Shown one piece after another: positions 19,425 to 32,439 of a stretch of 64,000 bases of DNA. The position numbers were made by a program, and so were the translations under genes. The notes beneath the pieces were generated by a model. The model was not told the DNA's origin. It did no database searches and saw only the letters and a program-made list of their open reading frames with translations. Source of the DNA: Selaginella moellendorffii (Eukaryota; Streptophyta; Lycopodiopsida; Selaginellales; Selaginellaceae); contig NW_003314280.1 in NCBI RefSeq assembly GCF_000143415.4, forward strand, positions 1,408,152-1,472,151, given 5' to 3'. Position 1 is the stretch's first letter. Every line of letters starts with the position of its first letter.

Positions 19425-21044
19425 ATGGCATCGTACGAGAAAATCAGAAGCAATGGAGCATGGATTTCATCCAGACCTGTGAAAATTCTGCTGCTCATCT
19501 TCCTCCTGGGACCCCCTTTTCTCCTCATTTGCATTGAAACTATCGTCGAGCAGCAAGGGAGAGAATTGACTTCCACCATCCTGGACAAGCTCAGCTTCGA
19601 TAGCCTCAGCAATACCACGAGCAGCAACGAGACTAGCACCACCAGCAGCACCAGCAGCAGCAATGTCACCACCAAGAACAATGTAAGTAGTGAAGACGAT
19701 TGCCCCTGCCACAGTAGATGCGAGCAGGATTCCCTGCGGCGGCCATCTCGAATTCACAGTCTACCCCCGGCCCTGTCCACTGCATTGGCTGCGTACGAGA
19801 GGATGCATTCCAGTTGCTACCACTCGCGAGACTTGAGCAAAGCCATCCAGGCTCCAGATCCAAATGACCCCTGTAGATATCTCGTCTTCCTCCAGGACGG
19901 CAAATTCGGCCTGGGTAACCACATCCTCTCTCTCCTGTCCGCCTTCGTCTACTCCCTGCTCACCAACAGGATGCTTCTCGTCGACACGCGAAACCATATT
20001 CCCGAGCTCTTTTGCGAGCCTTTTCGAAACTCCTCCTGGCTGCTGCCTCCTGATTTTCCATACGATCGTCTGCTTCTAGCACCGATGCTTGCAGATGGCC
20101 TCAAACAGAAGTTCAGTTACGGCAGCACTGTCCACCTGATGCTGCTCAGCCAGCAAACGCCGCAAGAGCAGCTTTTCTTCTGTCCCGACACTCAGACCCG
20201 GCTCGAGAAAGTGCGCTGGATTGGCTGGAGCAGCAACCAATACTATGTTCCCAGATTTTTCACGTTCCCACGCTTCTGGAGGCCTCTAGTTTCTCTGTTC
20301 CCGGATGTCTCCTTGATCTTCACGCACCTAAGTAGGTACCTCATTCTTCCTCAAAACCCCGTCTGGGAGAAAATCCGTCGCTACCATTTCGCGTATTCGT
20401 CACTGGTTCCGGGAAAGGCAGTAGGAGTCCAGATTCGACGAAGGGAAAATGCGGAATTCCACGAGCCAACGTACAGACGGACCATGCAGTGCCTCGTTGA
20501 AAACGGTCTTGTGCCAAGCGTTTCAGAGTCCGGTCACGACATCCCAGCTGACAAAGGCCAACACCAGTCAAGAAAAAACAGGACTAAAGTCTTCGTTACC
20601 TCGTTGCAAAGCAGGTACTACGAGGAGCTCCGGAATACATATATAAACAAGCCTACGGTTGACGGTAGCCTTGTACGGGTCCATACGATGTCACACGACG
20701 AAGTCGAGTCTCAATCTTACGAGCAAGTTCGCAACGCGTTGGCAGAGATGTGGCTCCTCAGCTTGAGCGACGAGCTAGTGACGAGTAGCTGGTCGACGTT
20801 TGGATACGTTGCGCAGGGACTAGGTGCGCTTCGGCCTTACATCCTCAACATCAAGGGTGACTTCGGGAAGGACGGCCTCCCGGCATGCTCTCTCGGACAG
20901 TCTATCGAGCCCTGCAATCAGTTTCCGTTCAGTTCAGTGTGCGAAAGAAACGAAACCGCTGATTTGGAGCACAGCGAATGGATCAAAGCGCACATCAGAC
21001 GTTGCCAAGACGAACCCAGCGGCATCCAGCTTATACAGGACTGA
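19425..21044 (+). CDS. GT37-family galactoside alpha-(1,2)-fucosyltransferase
   Basis: Single exon; the first ATG in the frame is at 19425, giving 539 aa. This is a Golgi type II membrane enzyme: a short cytosolic tail, a membrane span at about residues 20-41 (KILLLIFLLGPPFLLICIETIV), a Ser/Thr-rich stem, then the catalytic domain. Conserved landmarks of plant FUT1-like proteins are present: YLVFLQDGKFGLGNHILSLLSAF, the nucleotide-binding motif VGVQIRRREN (about 333-342), and a C-terminal SWSTFGYVAQGLGALRPYIL. Members add fucose from GDP-fucose to xyloglucan, arabinogalactan proteins or other wall glycans; the acceptor cannot be told from sequence. Its stop codon lies only 11 bp from the stop of the convergent DNAAF4 gene. 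Confidence 0.9.
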   Translation: MASYEKIRSNGAWISSRPVKILLLIFLLGPPFLLICIETIVEQQGRELTSTILDKLSFDSLSNTTSSNETSTTSSTSSSNVTTKNNVSSEDDCPCHSRCEQDSLRRPSRIHSLPPALSTALAAYERMHSSCYHSRDLSKAIQAPDPNDPCRYLVFLQDGKFGLGNHILSLLSAFVYSLLTNRMLLVDTRNHIPELFCEPFRNSSWLLPPDFPYDRLLLAPMLADGLKQKFSYGSTVHLMLLSQQTPQEQLFFCPDTQTRLEKVRWIGWSSNQYYVPRFFTFPRFWRPLVSLFPDVSLIFTHLSRYLILPQNPVWEKIRRYHFAYSSLVPGKAVGVQIRRRENAEFHEPTYRRTMQCLVENGLVPSVSESGHDIPADKGQHQSRKNRTKVFVTSLQSRYYEELRNTYINKPTVDGSLVRVHTMSHDEVESQSYEQVRNALAEMWLLSLSDELVTSSWSTFGYVAQGLGALRPYILNIKGDFGKDGLPACSLGQSIEPCNQFPFSSVCERNETADLEHSEWIKAHIRRCQDEPSGIQLIQD

Positions 21045-21055
21045 TTTGTTTTTTG

Positions 21056-22974
21056 CTACTTGGCAGCGATGCAATCCAGTACTCTTCGGATGTCAGTAGC
21101 GGACGGATTTAGCTTCAATGCCTGCACAGTTTTGATAATCACTGTCGATAAAACAATAAGTTTGCAGCAATACCTCCTTGAAGTCTGTGACAGCATCTTC
21201 AAGGTCTCCCAGGTGGCCGTTCGCACATCCTCGCCTTGCTAAAACACAGCTTTGAGCACGTCTATTCCATTCTTCGGAATCATCTGAGGCAGCTGCTCTC
21301 AGTAAATCCAAAGTGTCCATTGGGAGGAAATCCTTCTCCAAGGACATGAGTTTTGGAGCGGTAGACTGTTCGGCTTCAGTTTTGTCCTGGGCAATCTCGT
21401 TGTCTTGTCCACTTAAAAGCTGGAGTGCTCTTGTACAGTCATTGATACAAGCTTGCATCTGGCTCATCTGCAAGTAGCAGGCTGCTCTGTTTGCACGAGA
21501 TCTGTGCTTGTTAAGGAGCGTATCAGAGTGATGAAATGTAGAAAGGATACAAAAACAGTGAAGCATCCTTTTGTATGGCATCAGAGTACGCATTGACCGC
21601 ACTTCTGAAGTCTCCAGCGCTGCAGTTTCACAAACAAAAGCCAATGCAGGCGTTACAAATTAGCTTTCCAGAAATACCTGTAGAATTTGTCGCCTTTGTC
21701 TTGCAGAAACAGTGGTTCCCTGAAGGTAGAATACTTGCAAGATTACAACTAAGATATTGAGAAAAGAGCACCTTTCCGAAACATCAATCGCGTCATTGGA
21801 GATGGGAGCATGCTTTATAAGTTGAAGTTCTTTCTCTGACAAGCCATAGTTAGCATTATACCAAGCGGAGTCATAATGTACCTCTACTTTCACGCGCTGG
21901 AAGATGATTGGGAAGTGTTTTCTTCGTAAATGAAATGTAAACTCGAAAGCCTCTTCGAGGAGCAGGCAATAATCTTTCTCCAGGTTTCAATGTCGCAATT
22001 TTGGCAGAAGCTAATCGTTTGGGCTCCAGTTTCTGAACTGTGTTTGCCTCGTCAATCTTTCCTGAAGCTTGAGTAACGTTATCCCATTCAAGCATAAAAT
22101 CCTCCTGTTTACAAGTTGTAAACCCCTTTTTAGAATCACCAGCGGACAACGTTTCGACGTCATGCTGGCTGTTCTCTCGTGATACACCTTGTTGCCACGA
22201 GTTTAATGCATCCTGCGCGCAAGGCAAAGGATTTTTTGATAATCATCTTCGAGACTTTGAGAGAACTTACACGTTCTTCTTTCAGCTCCGCTTCTTTCCT
22301 TCCCTGAATGGTTTTTCGCCTGGCCTTCGAAACAATGTTCGAGTGATGTTAGTCTTTGCAGTAGCGAAAGTAAGAGGAAGAAGAAACTTACATCTTCAAG
22401 CTTCATTTGGCTGCCAACTGCTAACCGTCGTATATGGGAGATTTTTGCTTTGGCCTCCTCTTTTGTCTGCAGCAACAACGTTAAAAACCGCCCGTATAGC
22501 AGCAGCTGAAAAGGAAACTCTAACTTTTTGGGCATTCTCTCTCACGGCATCCAACGACTGCTGACGTCGCTCCAAGATAGCCTGCCTATCTCCACATCTC
22601 GTCAGCCTACCCCAAAGTCCTTCGGTCTTCTGCAATCCTGGGAAGAATAAATATAAAAGGTACCACTAAAGAACCAAATAATTACCTTGAACATGAAGAA
22701 CTTCACCACCGCCTTGTCCAGCATAGCCGAGCTTTTCTTCAAATCGATATCATCGTAGAGATCGGCTTGGAACAAGTACGGCGAGCAGTTGACTTTGATG
22801 TAGCAGTCTGTAGCTGCACGGTGAAAAGCCCAAGCAAGTTAACTCCAACGAACAAACCAGAACAGACGACTTACTAATAATGTCGAGAGCTGCCTGTGAC
22901 ACGGACTGGAGAAAAACCTCGACAGTGACCCATGCTGGAGTTTCGCTCCACGAGTACGTCGGAGTGATCGGCAT
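21056..22974 (-). CDS. DNAAF4: Dynein axonemal assembly factor 4 (DYX1C1)
   Basis: Eleven exons: 22974-22875, 22813-22686, 22629-22525, 22466-22392, 22324-22271, 22212-21882, 21835-21772, 21719-21678, 21619-21551, 21501-21174, 21121-21056; phase holds across all, 453 aa. DNAAF4 is an HSP90 co-chaperone that pre-assembles outer and inner dynein arms in the cytoplasm of ciliated cells. Seen: an N-terminal CS (p23-like) domain starting YSWSETPAWVTVEVFL and continuing CYIKVNCSPYLFQADLYDDID; a charged coiled-coil middle (KEEAKAKI.., RRKTIQGRKEAELKEER); the PRRGFRVYISFT block; and a C-terminal TPR region (LQDKGDKFYR.AGDFRSAVNAYSDAI, SRANRAACYLQM, GHLGDLEDAVTDFKEALKLNPSA). This order is that of DYX1C1. 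The gene starts 38 bp after the stop of the same-strand PPR gene 3. Confidence 0.88.
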
Positions 22975-23012
22975 TTCCGGAACCGATACCTAACTTCACG
23001 CCACCGGGACAT

Positions 23013-25433
23013 CTAACCAACGGTTGCCGCATATTCTTCTTCCCGAAAGCGAGAGGCTATGACCTCCCTCAAGCTCTCAGCGTCTCTTTCCACCCCAGCC
23101 GCAAAGTAGATGTTGGATAGAAGCACATAAGGCGACGGGTCCTCCGGGTCGAGCTCAAATATCCGCTCGGCGGCATACTTCCCGAGCTCCACGTTGCCTT
23201 GGAGCTTGCAACCACCGAGTAGCGTCATCCACGACATAACGTCCGGTTCCGCTGGCATGTCGAGTATGAGCGCGATCGCGTCGTTGAGCCGTCCCGACCG
23301 TCCCAATAGATCGACCAAGCTCACGTAGAGATCCAGCGTCGGCGTCAATCCATGGTCGGGTCCCATCGACAAGAAGTAGTCCCGGCCTCTGTCCAAAGAC
23401 CCGGCATGGCTGAGAGCATGGAAGATGCACGTAAAGCTGATGTTGTCACCCTGTATGCCTTCAAGGAAGAGCCTGTGGAAAACGTCCACCGCTTCGTTGT
23501 AGTAGCCGTTCTGTGAGTAGGCCATCACCATCCCGTTCCACGAGATAACGTTTCGCTGCTGGTTGTTCTCGAAAACGTGACGAGCAGTGACTAGATCCCC
23601 GAACCTCGCAAACATGTTTACCAGAACTGTCCCGACGATGGCATCGGTTTTCTCTAGCTCGTGCTTGCAGAGGTCCCGGTAAATTCTCCTTCCAGCCTCC
23701 AGTGAGCCCGATACGAGGCAGGCCGTGAGAACGTTGGTGAAAGTGATTGCATTTCCTTGAACACCTGCGCTCTTCATTCTCTCGTAGATGACGAGAGCCT
23801 CGGTTACGTCGTCTCCATACTGAGCGTAGGCAATGATGATCCCGTTCCAAGAGGCCTCGTCCTTGACAGCCATCTCCTCAAAGGCCTTCCTTGCAAGCTC
23901 CACACTCCCCAGCTTTGCGTACATCTTGATCAACGAGTTGTTGATCACAGCATCCGATCGAAACTCGCTTACGGCAATCTGTTCGTGGATCCGCCTGACT
24001 TCCTCCACGCTGGAACAGGCACCCAGTATGCTCGCGAAGATAAAGTCGTTTGGTCCCAGACCTTGCAGCTCCCTGCTCTGATAGACGTCGAATGCCTCCT
24101 TGTTCCGCCCGTGCTGGACGTAAGCCGCGATGATCGCGTTCCATGACACGTCCGACTTGACGGGAATCTGGTCGAACAGCCGCTTAGCCTCGCCGAGCCG
24201 CTGGCACTTGGCGTACATGTTGATGAGAGCGTTCTGGACCGTGTCGGAAACCAGACCGCTCGCAGCAGCACGGCGGTGGACAGCCTTTCCCATCTCAAGG
24301 CTTCCCAAGTTCGCGCAAGCAGTGAGGACGCTAGAGAAAGTGCAAGCGTTGGGCTGCAAGCCTTCCAAGTCCATCTTCATCAGCAAGCCCAAAGCCTCCT
24401 TGTTCTTCCCATGCTGGATGTAGATCGAAACCATGACGGTCCAGGAAACCACATTCCTTCTCTCCATCCCCGCGAAAATCTCCTCGGCGTCGCGTAAGCT
24501 GCCACAGTTCCCATACATGCTTAGAAGAGCAGTGTCGACGATCACATTGTGTGAGAGCTTACTTGCAAGAAGATGGCGATGGACGATCTTCCCGGTCTCG
24601 AGAGCCTCGCGTCCCAAACTCGCACAAGCTCCCAGGACGCTCGAGTAAGTGATGACGCTTCTCGCCACCCCCTGCGACTCCATCTGGTTGTAGACCTCGA
24701 TCGCCTCCCAGCAATGCCCTTGCTGCGCATACGCAGCGATCATACAGTTCCACGAGACCAAGCTCTTCTCGGCGGTGCCATCGAACACCGCCTTGGCCTC
24801 CTCGATGCTGCCACACTTCGCGTACATTGTGATGAGAGAATTGCTCGAGACTGTGTCGGGCACCAGCTCGTTCCTGGCGTTCATCTGCGAGTGGATCCTC
24901 TTCCCCTCCTCCAGAGCCCCGATCCCACCGCAAGCCCCCAGAATTGTCGAGAATGTGAAGCGATCCGGTTCCAGATCCATCGTCTTGTAGAGATCCAGCG
25001 CGGCGCCCGGCAATCCATTCTCGACGTAGGCCGCGAGGATGAGATTCCAGCTGTAGACGCTCCGGCGCGGCATCCGATCGAAGACACCGCGCGCCTCGTC
25101 CAGGCGCTGGCACTTGCCATACATCTGGATGAGAAGCTCCGCGAGCATGATATTGGATGCGTACCCGGTGTGGCGGATGTGATCGTGGACGAGGCGGCCT
25201 TCGGGAAGGGATCCAGCGTTGGCGCAGCGCCGCAGAAGCGAGGAATAGGTCGCAATGTAGCTGAAATGGCTCACGTCCGCCGCTGCCTCGCAATCGAGCC
25301 GCGCCAGCGTGCTCGCCACCGAATCGTCGCCAATGCGGCCTCCTCCATCCAGCGGCGGGAGAGATTTTCCCCGCGGCGGCAGGAGGAGAGTGGAGGCGTG
25401 GGTGAGTCGGAGCTTGAGCTGCCTGGAAGCCAT
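23013..25433 (-). CDS. PLS-class pentatricopeptide repeat protein 3
   Basis: Single exon, 806 aa. Unlike the other four, its repeats are of the seed-plant type with GRLVH, MYGKCG, VFDRMPRRSVYSWN and TFSSVLGACA blocks, so P, L and S motifs alternate clearly. The N-terminus (MASRQLKLRLTHASTLLL) is basic and Ser/Leu-rich, a plausible organellar transit peptide. The C-terminus has the E region (PDVMSWMTLLGGC ... AAERIFELDPEDPSPYVLLSNIYFAAGVERDA) and stops before a DYW domain. Expected job: recognition factor for organellar C-to-U editing, needing a DYW partner. It has none of the TGCCC-N5-GGGCA hairpins seen in PPR 1, 2, 4 and 5, which suggests a separate branch. Confidence 0.93.
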   Translation of the reverse strand: MASRQLKLRLTHASTLLLPPRGKSLPPLDGGGRIGDDSVASTLARLDCEAAADVSHFSYIATYSSLLRRCANAGSLPEGRLVHDHIRHTGYASNIMLAELLIQMYGKCQRLDEARGVFDRMPRRSVYSWNLILAAYVENGLPGAALDLYKTMDLEPDRFTFSTILGACGGIGALEEGKRIHSQMNARNELVPDTVSSNSLITMYAKCGSIEEAKAVFDGTAEKSLVSWNCMIAAYAQQGHCWEAIEVYNQMESQGVARSVITYSSVLGACASLGREALETGKIVHRHLLASKLSHNVIVDTALLSMYGNCGSLRDAEEIFAGMERRNVVSWTVMVSIYIQHGKNKEALGLLMKMDLEGLQPNACTFSSVLTACANLGSLEMGKAVHRRAAASGLVSDTVQNALINMYAKCQRLGEAKRLFDQIPVKSDVSWNAIIAAYVQHGRNKEAFDVYQSRELQGLGPNDFIFASILGACSSVEEVRRIHEQIAVSEFRSDAVINNSLIKMYAKLGSVELARKAFEEMAVKDEASWNGIIIAYAQYGDDVTEALVIYERMKSAGVQGNAITFTNVLTACLVSGSLEAGRRIYRDLCKHELEKTDAIVGTVLVNMFARFGDLVTARHVFENNQQRNVISWNGMVMAYSQNGYYNEAVDVFHRLFLEGIQGDNISFTCIFHALSHAGSLDRGRDYFLSMGPDHGLTPTLDLYVSLVDLLGRSGRLNDAIALILDMPAEPDVMSWMTLLGGCKLQGNVELGKYAAERIFELDPEDPSPYVLLSNIYFAAGVERDAESLREVIASRFREEEYAATVG

Positions 25434-25996
25434 AGCTCCAGCAGCATTCTTGCAAGAACCCTAAAAATTAGGGCGGTCATTCTTTCCCCCCGAAATATTT
25501 TTTCGGGAGGGGGAAGAAGAAGATGGCGCGTACGCATTCGAAGTCAAGCGAGTCACATTCAAGAGGTACTCTCGATCGCTGCGTGCTTGCTTCTTGCGCA
25601 AGGATTTCCCTTGCGTTTTCTTCCTGCGCAAGAATTTCTCTTCTTCCTTGCGCTTTCTTCTTGCGAGATTTGAGAGAATTGCTCTACGATTTTAGCCAGC
25701 TCTTCAGCCAAAGCATCCTGTTTTATTCTTTCATCTCTCCACTCTTTGCGTGTATCAGATGTTCGAATAGTTTGGAAGAGAACAAAGCTGTGACTTTTCT
25801 TTGTTCTTTTTGTTGTTCTTCTTTTCCTCTCTGTGTGTTTGATTCGAACTTTACCACTACAAAACTTGTCGTGACGAGATCAAACTATGTACAGTTTCCT
25901 AAGGAGATCTTGCTGCCGAATCCAAACAGAAGAATCGATCCTATCCAAGGCACTTGTGACTTTGACGTGGTACTTACGAACTCTCCTCTCGTGCTC
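25434..25996. other. Gap upstream of PPR 3
   Basis: Runs from the PPR 3 ATG to the stop codon of the CLE-type gene. Near PPR 3 is a telobox-like ccctaaaaattaggg (25459-25473). A 181-residue open frame beginning at 25523 on the plus strand is Cys/Ser/Phe-rich with no motif and partly copies repeats of cttgcgcaagaatttc; it is taken as chance. Confidence 0.5.
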
Positions 25997-26389
25997 TCAC
26001 GGGTGCGGAATTCCTTCTGGAAATGGAGGAGGAGATCTTCTGGTGACGAGGAACTTCCCCGGCAGTGAATTCCCGACTGGATTCGGCCCCGATGGTACCG
26101 AGTGCAGCTTCTCGGCTTGGAAGTCACTCCCGCAGCTGCTGCTTCCTTCCTTGCATCTCAGGAAATGGTGAACAGGAGACTCGGAAGCTACGGCGACTTT
26201 GGCCTGGTTTTCATCTGAATCAAACCGAGGAACAAAAGGCCGGTTTTGTGAGGGATCCGCAGCGAAGGAGAACAAGAAGGAATGCTTACCTTGGACAGGA
26301 ATCCGAGCACAGGACACTTGAGTCGGCTGGAAAACGTAGAAGCAACAGAGCAGCAGCATAAAAGCAGCAACTTTCTTCCAGCTCCTCAT
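25997..26389 (-). CDS. TDIF-like CLE peptide precursor
   Basis: Single exon, 130 aa, from the ATG at 26389. Residues 1-28 are a signal peptide (basic start, a hydrophobic LLLCCFYVF core, then SCA). A variable region follows, and residues 96-107 read HSVPSGPNPVGN. This fits the CLE dodecapeptide consensus and is close to TDIF (HEVPSGPNPISN): 9 of 12 positions are identical, including the starting His that marks TDIF-type (H-type) peptides. Known TDIF is secreted, hydroxylated on its prolines, binds the LRR kinase PXY/TDR and holds vascular stem cells undifferentiated. Odd points: 23 residues follow the motif, whereas many CLE precursors end at it, and three positions differ from TDIF. The gene identity is inferred from motif and architecture only. 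Confidence 0.72.
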   Translation of the reverse strand: MRSWKKVAAFMLLLCCFYVFQPTQVSCARIPVQGKHSFLFSFAADPSQNRPFVPRFDSDENQAKVAVASESPVHHFLRCKEGSSSCGSDFQAEKLHSVPSGPNPVGNSLPGKFLVTRRSPPPFPEGIPHP

Positions 26390-28563
26390 GGTAAATACTA
26401 CAGGGAGTACGCATATATGTCCAGTACTCGCAGAGGACGGCCAGCAACGCTTTTCACCACTGAAACTGGATGGATGACGGCGATCTCTTTCTAGCAATCG
26501 AACTGGCGCTGGGAAATACCTTCGAGTCTAGCGCCACTGCTCTGGAGGAAGTATTGGAAATTGCGTCCCGGGTGGATGGGAGCTCTACTTTGGAACAGCA
26601 CGGGGGGTTGAAAATGGACCAGTAGCTCTGCGTGGTGTTGAAAAAGAAAGCGAAACGTTTTGAGAGCGAGACCGGGCGGAGCTGAGCTGAGCTGGTCAGT
26701 GACTTTGATGCGCGACGCTTGACAAAGAGAGCAAGAAATCGAATCAAGCAGCCGCAAGGAAAAGTAACACGGCAGCGAAGAAATCTCCGCGGGGCTCTCG
26801 GGATTTATACTCATGACCGCTGGACTGGATCTCATCAGCAGTGTGGACAAGGAATGAGAAAGAAAAAGAAAAGCGAGAGTGATTACGCTAATCAGGAGGA
26901 GCCGAGGTGGTGTTAAGCGGGCCACGCAGCGCAGCGTCAGTCAATCAATCAATCAATCTGGGGATGGTAGGACTACAGTTCTCGAAGTTGGCAAACAAAC
27001 AAGTCGACAATCAAGCAAGCACCAAGAAGAAGAAGAAGAAGAAGAAAGGGGGTGAAGGAAAAAAACGAAAAAAAAAGCCGAGCTTTGCCTGGAGGAAGGG
27101 GAAAGAATTGGGAAGGACGACGACGAAGAAGACGAATGGTGTGGTTTTGCAAAGGCGAGAGTGACGAGCGACGCAGCATCCGTGTCTCGTGCCACCCGAC
27201 ACAGCATGCGGCGATCGAGGACTTTGGTCTGGTTGCTTGCTTGGATTTGATCAATCCCCGCGGGATCGAAGAGAAAAGTGTGGGGAGAAGTGCGTAACGG
27301 GCTCGCCTTGCCGGTAAGTCTCTCGCAGCATTTGTTTAAGCTCGTGAAATCTAACGCCTTTGTTTTGCATCAGGAGAGGAGGGATTTTAATTGTTCTTCG
27401 CTGTCGGGATTAAGCAGCTGGAAGTTTGTTTCTTTTTCTGCGTTTCTCGGACATCGCTGATCAGGCTTCTCTTTAAATACTGGTAAAAATCTCTGTTTTT
27501 TTGGTCTTTGCGGAGCTCCAGAGAGGTCAGTCTCGTCACTTTGCTTCAAAGCTCGTTTTAAAGTTTAAACTTCTGGCATTGCTTGACACTTCCAATGGCA
27601 GGCTCGAAGGATTCGATCGAGAGAAGCGAGTCTTACTCCCTCTCAACAGGCAGGCAGACATGATCAAGAAAAAACAATTCTCGAGATCGCGAAGATAAAT
27701 GGCCAGGCCCGTTTTCGAGCTTCTCGCTCGCTCGTTCCAGCGTCGATCTCACAGCAAGTTTACGGAACTCCGGAATCTTTCCCTGTTCCCCATGGCCAAA
27801 GGACAACCTTTACAACGAGGGCCGCACAACGTTTTCTCGTTTCGTGAAGTCTTTGCTCAACAAAAGGTTGGCTGCGCTGTCAAAACAAAACCAACAAGAA
27901 GATGAAAAGCAGGAAGATCACCGAGAGCCAAAGCCAAAAAACTTAGGTGCCTTGTCAAAGTGTAGACTTTCAGAGACGAAACTCCTTGTTTGTTCTTCGC
28001 TTCTTTTTGTTCCTCGTATTGGACTTGCATAAAAAAAAGTCTTTTTTCCTGCAATTTTCCTCTTTTGCTCTTTTCGGATCTTCAGCTTTGCGTGGTGTGC
28101 CTGCCTTGTAGCCAGCAAATGGGACCCCGTTGCCTGCTGTTTGCTCGCCTCGCCACTGACACACTGCCATTTTCCATATAAATGTGTCGCGAACGAACTC
28201 TTTTGCTCGCTGCTGCTCGTCCTCGCGCACAAATCCTTGGTCTGGTCCCTGTGATTTTTCCATCTCCCCCCACCCCCTATTCTCCATCAGTGTCACGGGC
28301 ACGAGGAAGCCTTCCAGCAGCATGAGCACCACCACCACCACCACCACCAAACTCTTCCATTATTCCAGCACGATTTTCCCTCTGCTCCAGGCCAAAAGAA
28401 CCAACCGACGAGACGTTCGTGGAGAAAGCTGACGCACCAGTCCTGTTGTTATCTCGATCGCCCAAAGTCCCCCGATCGATTGAATTCCCCATGTGTGTGC
28501 GTGAAGATCTTTCTTTGCGTTCTGACTGTTTGTGAACTTGATCTGAACTTCCTTTTTGTGTTC
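26390..28563. other. 2.2-kb low-complexity intergenic spacer
   Basis: Lies between the CLE-type gene start and the 3' end of the histidine kinase. It contains an (AATC)n run at 26941-26958, a (GAA)n run at about 27023-27046 and several A-rich and T-rich stretches. Many small frames exist but none carries a motif or convincing splice structure. It should hold the CLE promoter. Confidence 0.55.
27023..27046. repeat. (GAA)n microsatellite
   Basis: About eight uninterrupted GAA units in the spacer upstream of the CLE-type gene. Confidence 0.85.
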
Positions 28564-31947
<3,384 letters not shown>

Positions 31948-32439
31948 TTTCCTTTATCTCCTTCACCAAACTTAAAGCATTGTATCAACTTGTACCTGCA
32001 TAGACGACTTCCACGTACACCTACTCTTCAAGAACAAGAAAAACGAGCTTGGAATCCTTCGCCTTCATCTTCTCCATCGCGAACAATGCCTAAGAAGAGA
32101 AAGAAAAGAGGAAAAAGCGTCAGTTTTTGCAGCTACCAAGTCACGAAGCACTCACAGATCTTTTGGGCTCGCAGTACGAAAAGAGCATTCCCAGTTGCGC
32201 CCCCAGCATAAAGAATCTCACTTTCCAAAATGCTCCACAAAAGTCAGTTTGCCACTCCTCCTTTTCTTGAGCGCGAGGCACTCAAGTTTCACAGGCTCGG
32301 CATGCTGGTATCTGCCAAAACTTAAGCCCCAAATAAGAACTTTTTACTCTTCCTTCAATGGTATTCGGCCACCTATACCTGAGAAAGATTTCTTCCCTTC
32401 TCGTTGGATCTTGTCTTCGCAGATATTTTTCTCTGCCTC
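31948..32439. other. Gap between histidine kinase and PPR 4
   Basis: About 490 bp between two same-strand genes; it holds the histidine-kinase promoter and the PPR 4 3' end. No coding or repeat signal was recognised. Confidence 0.5.

Noticed and set aside
24573-25673. 366-residue plus-strand open frame
   Set aside because: Antisense shadow of PPR 3 that merely runs past its start; no motif.
25523-26068. 181-residue plus-strand open frame starting with ATG
   Set aside because: Overlaps the CLE-type gene on the other strand, consists of Cys/Ser/Phe-rich repeats and shows no motif.
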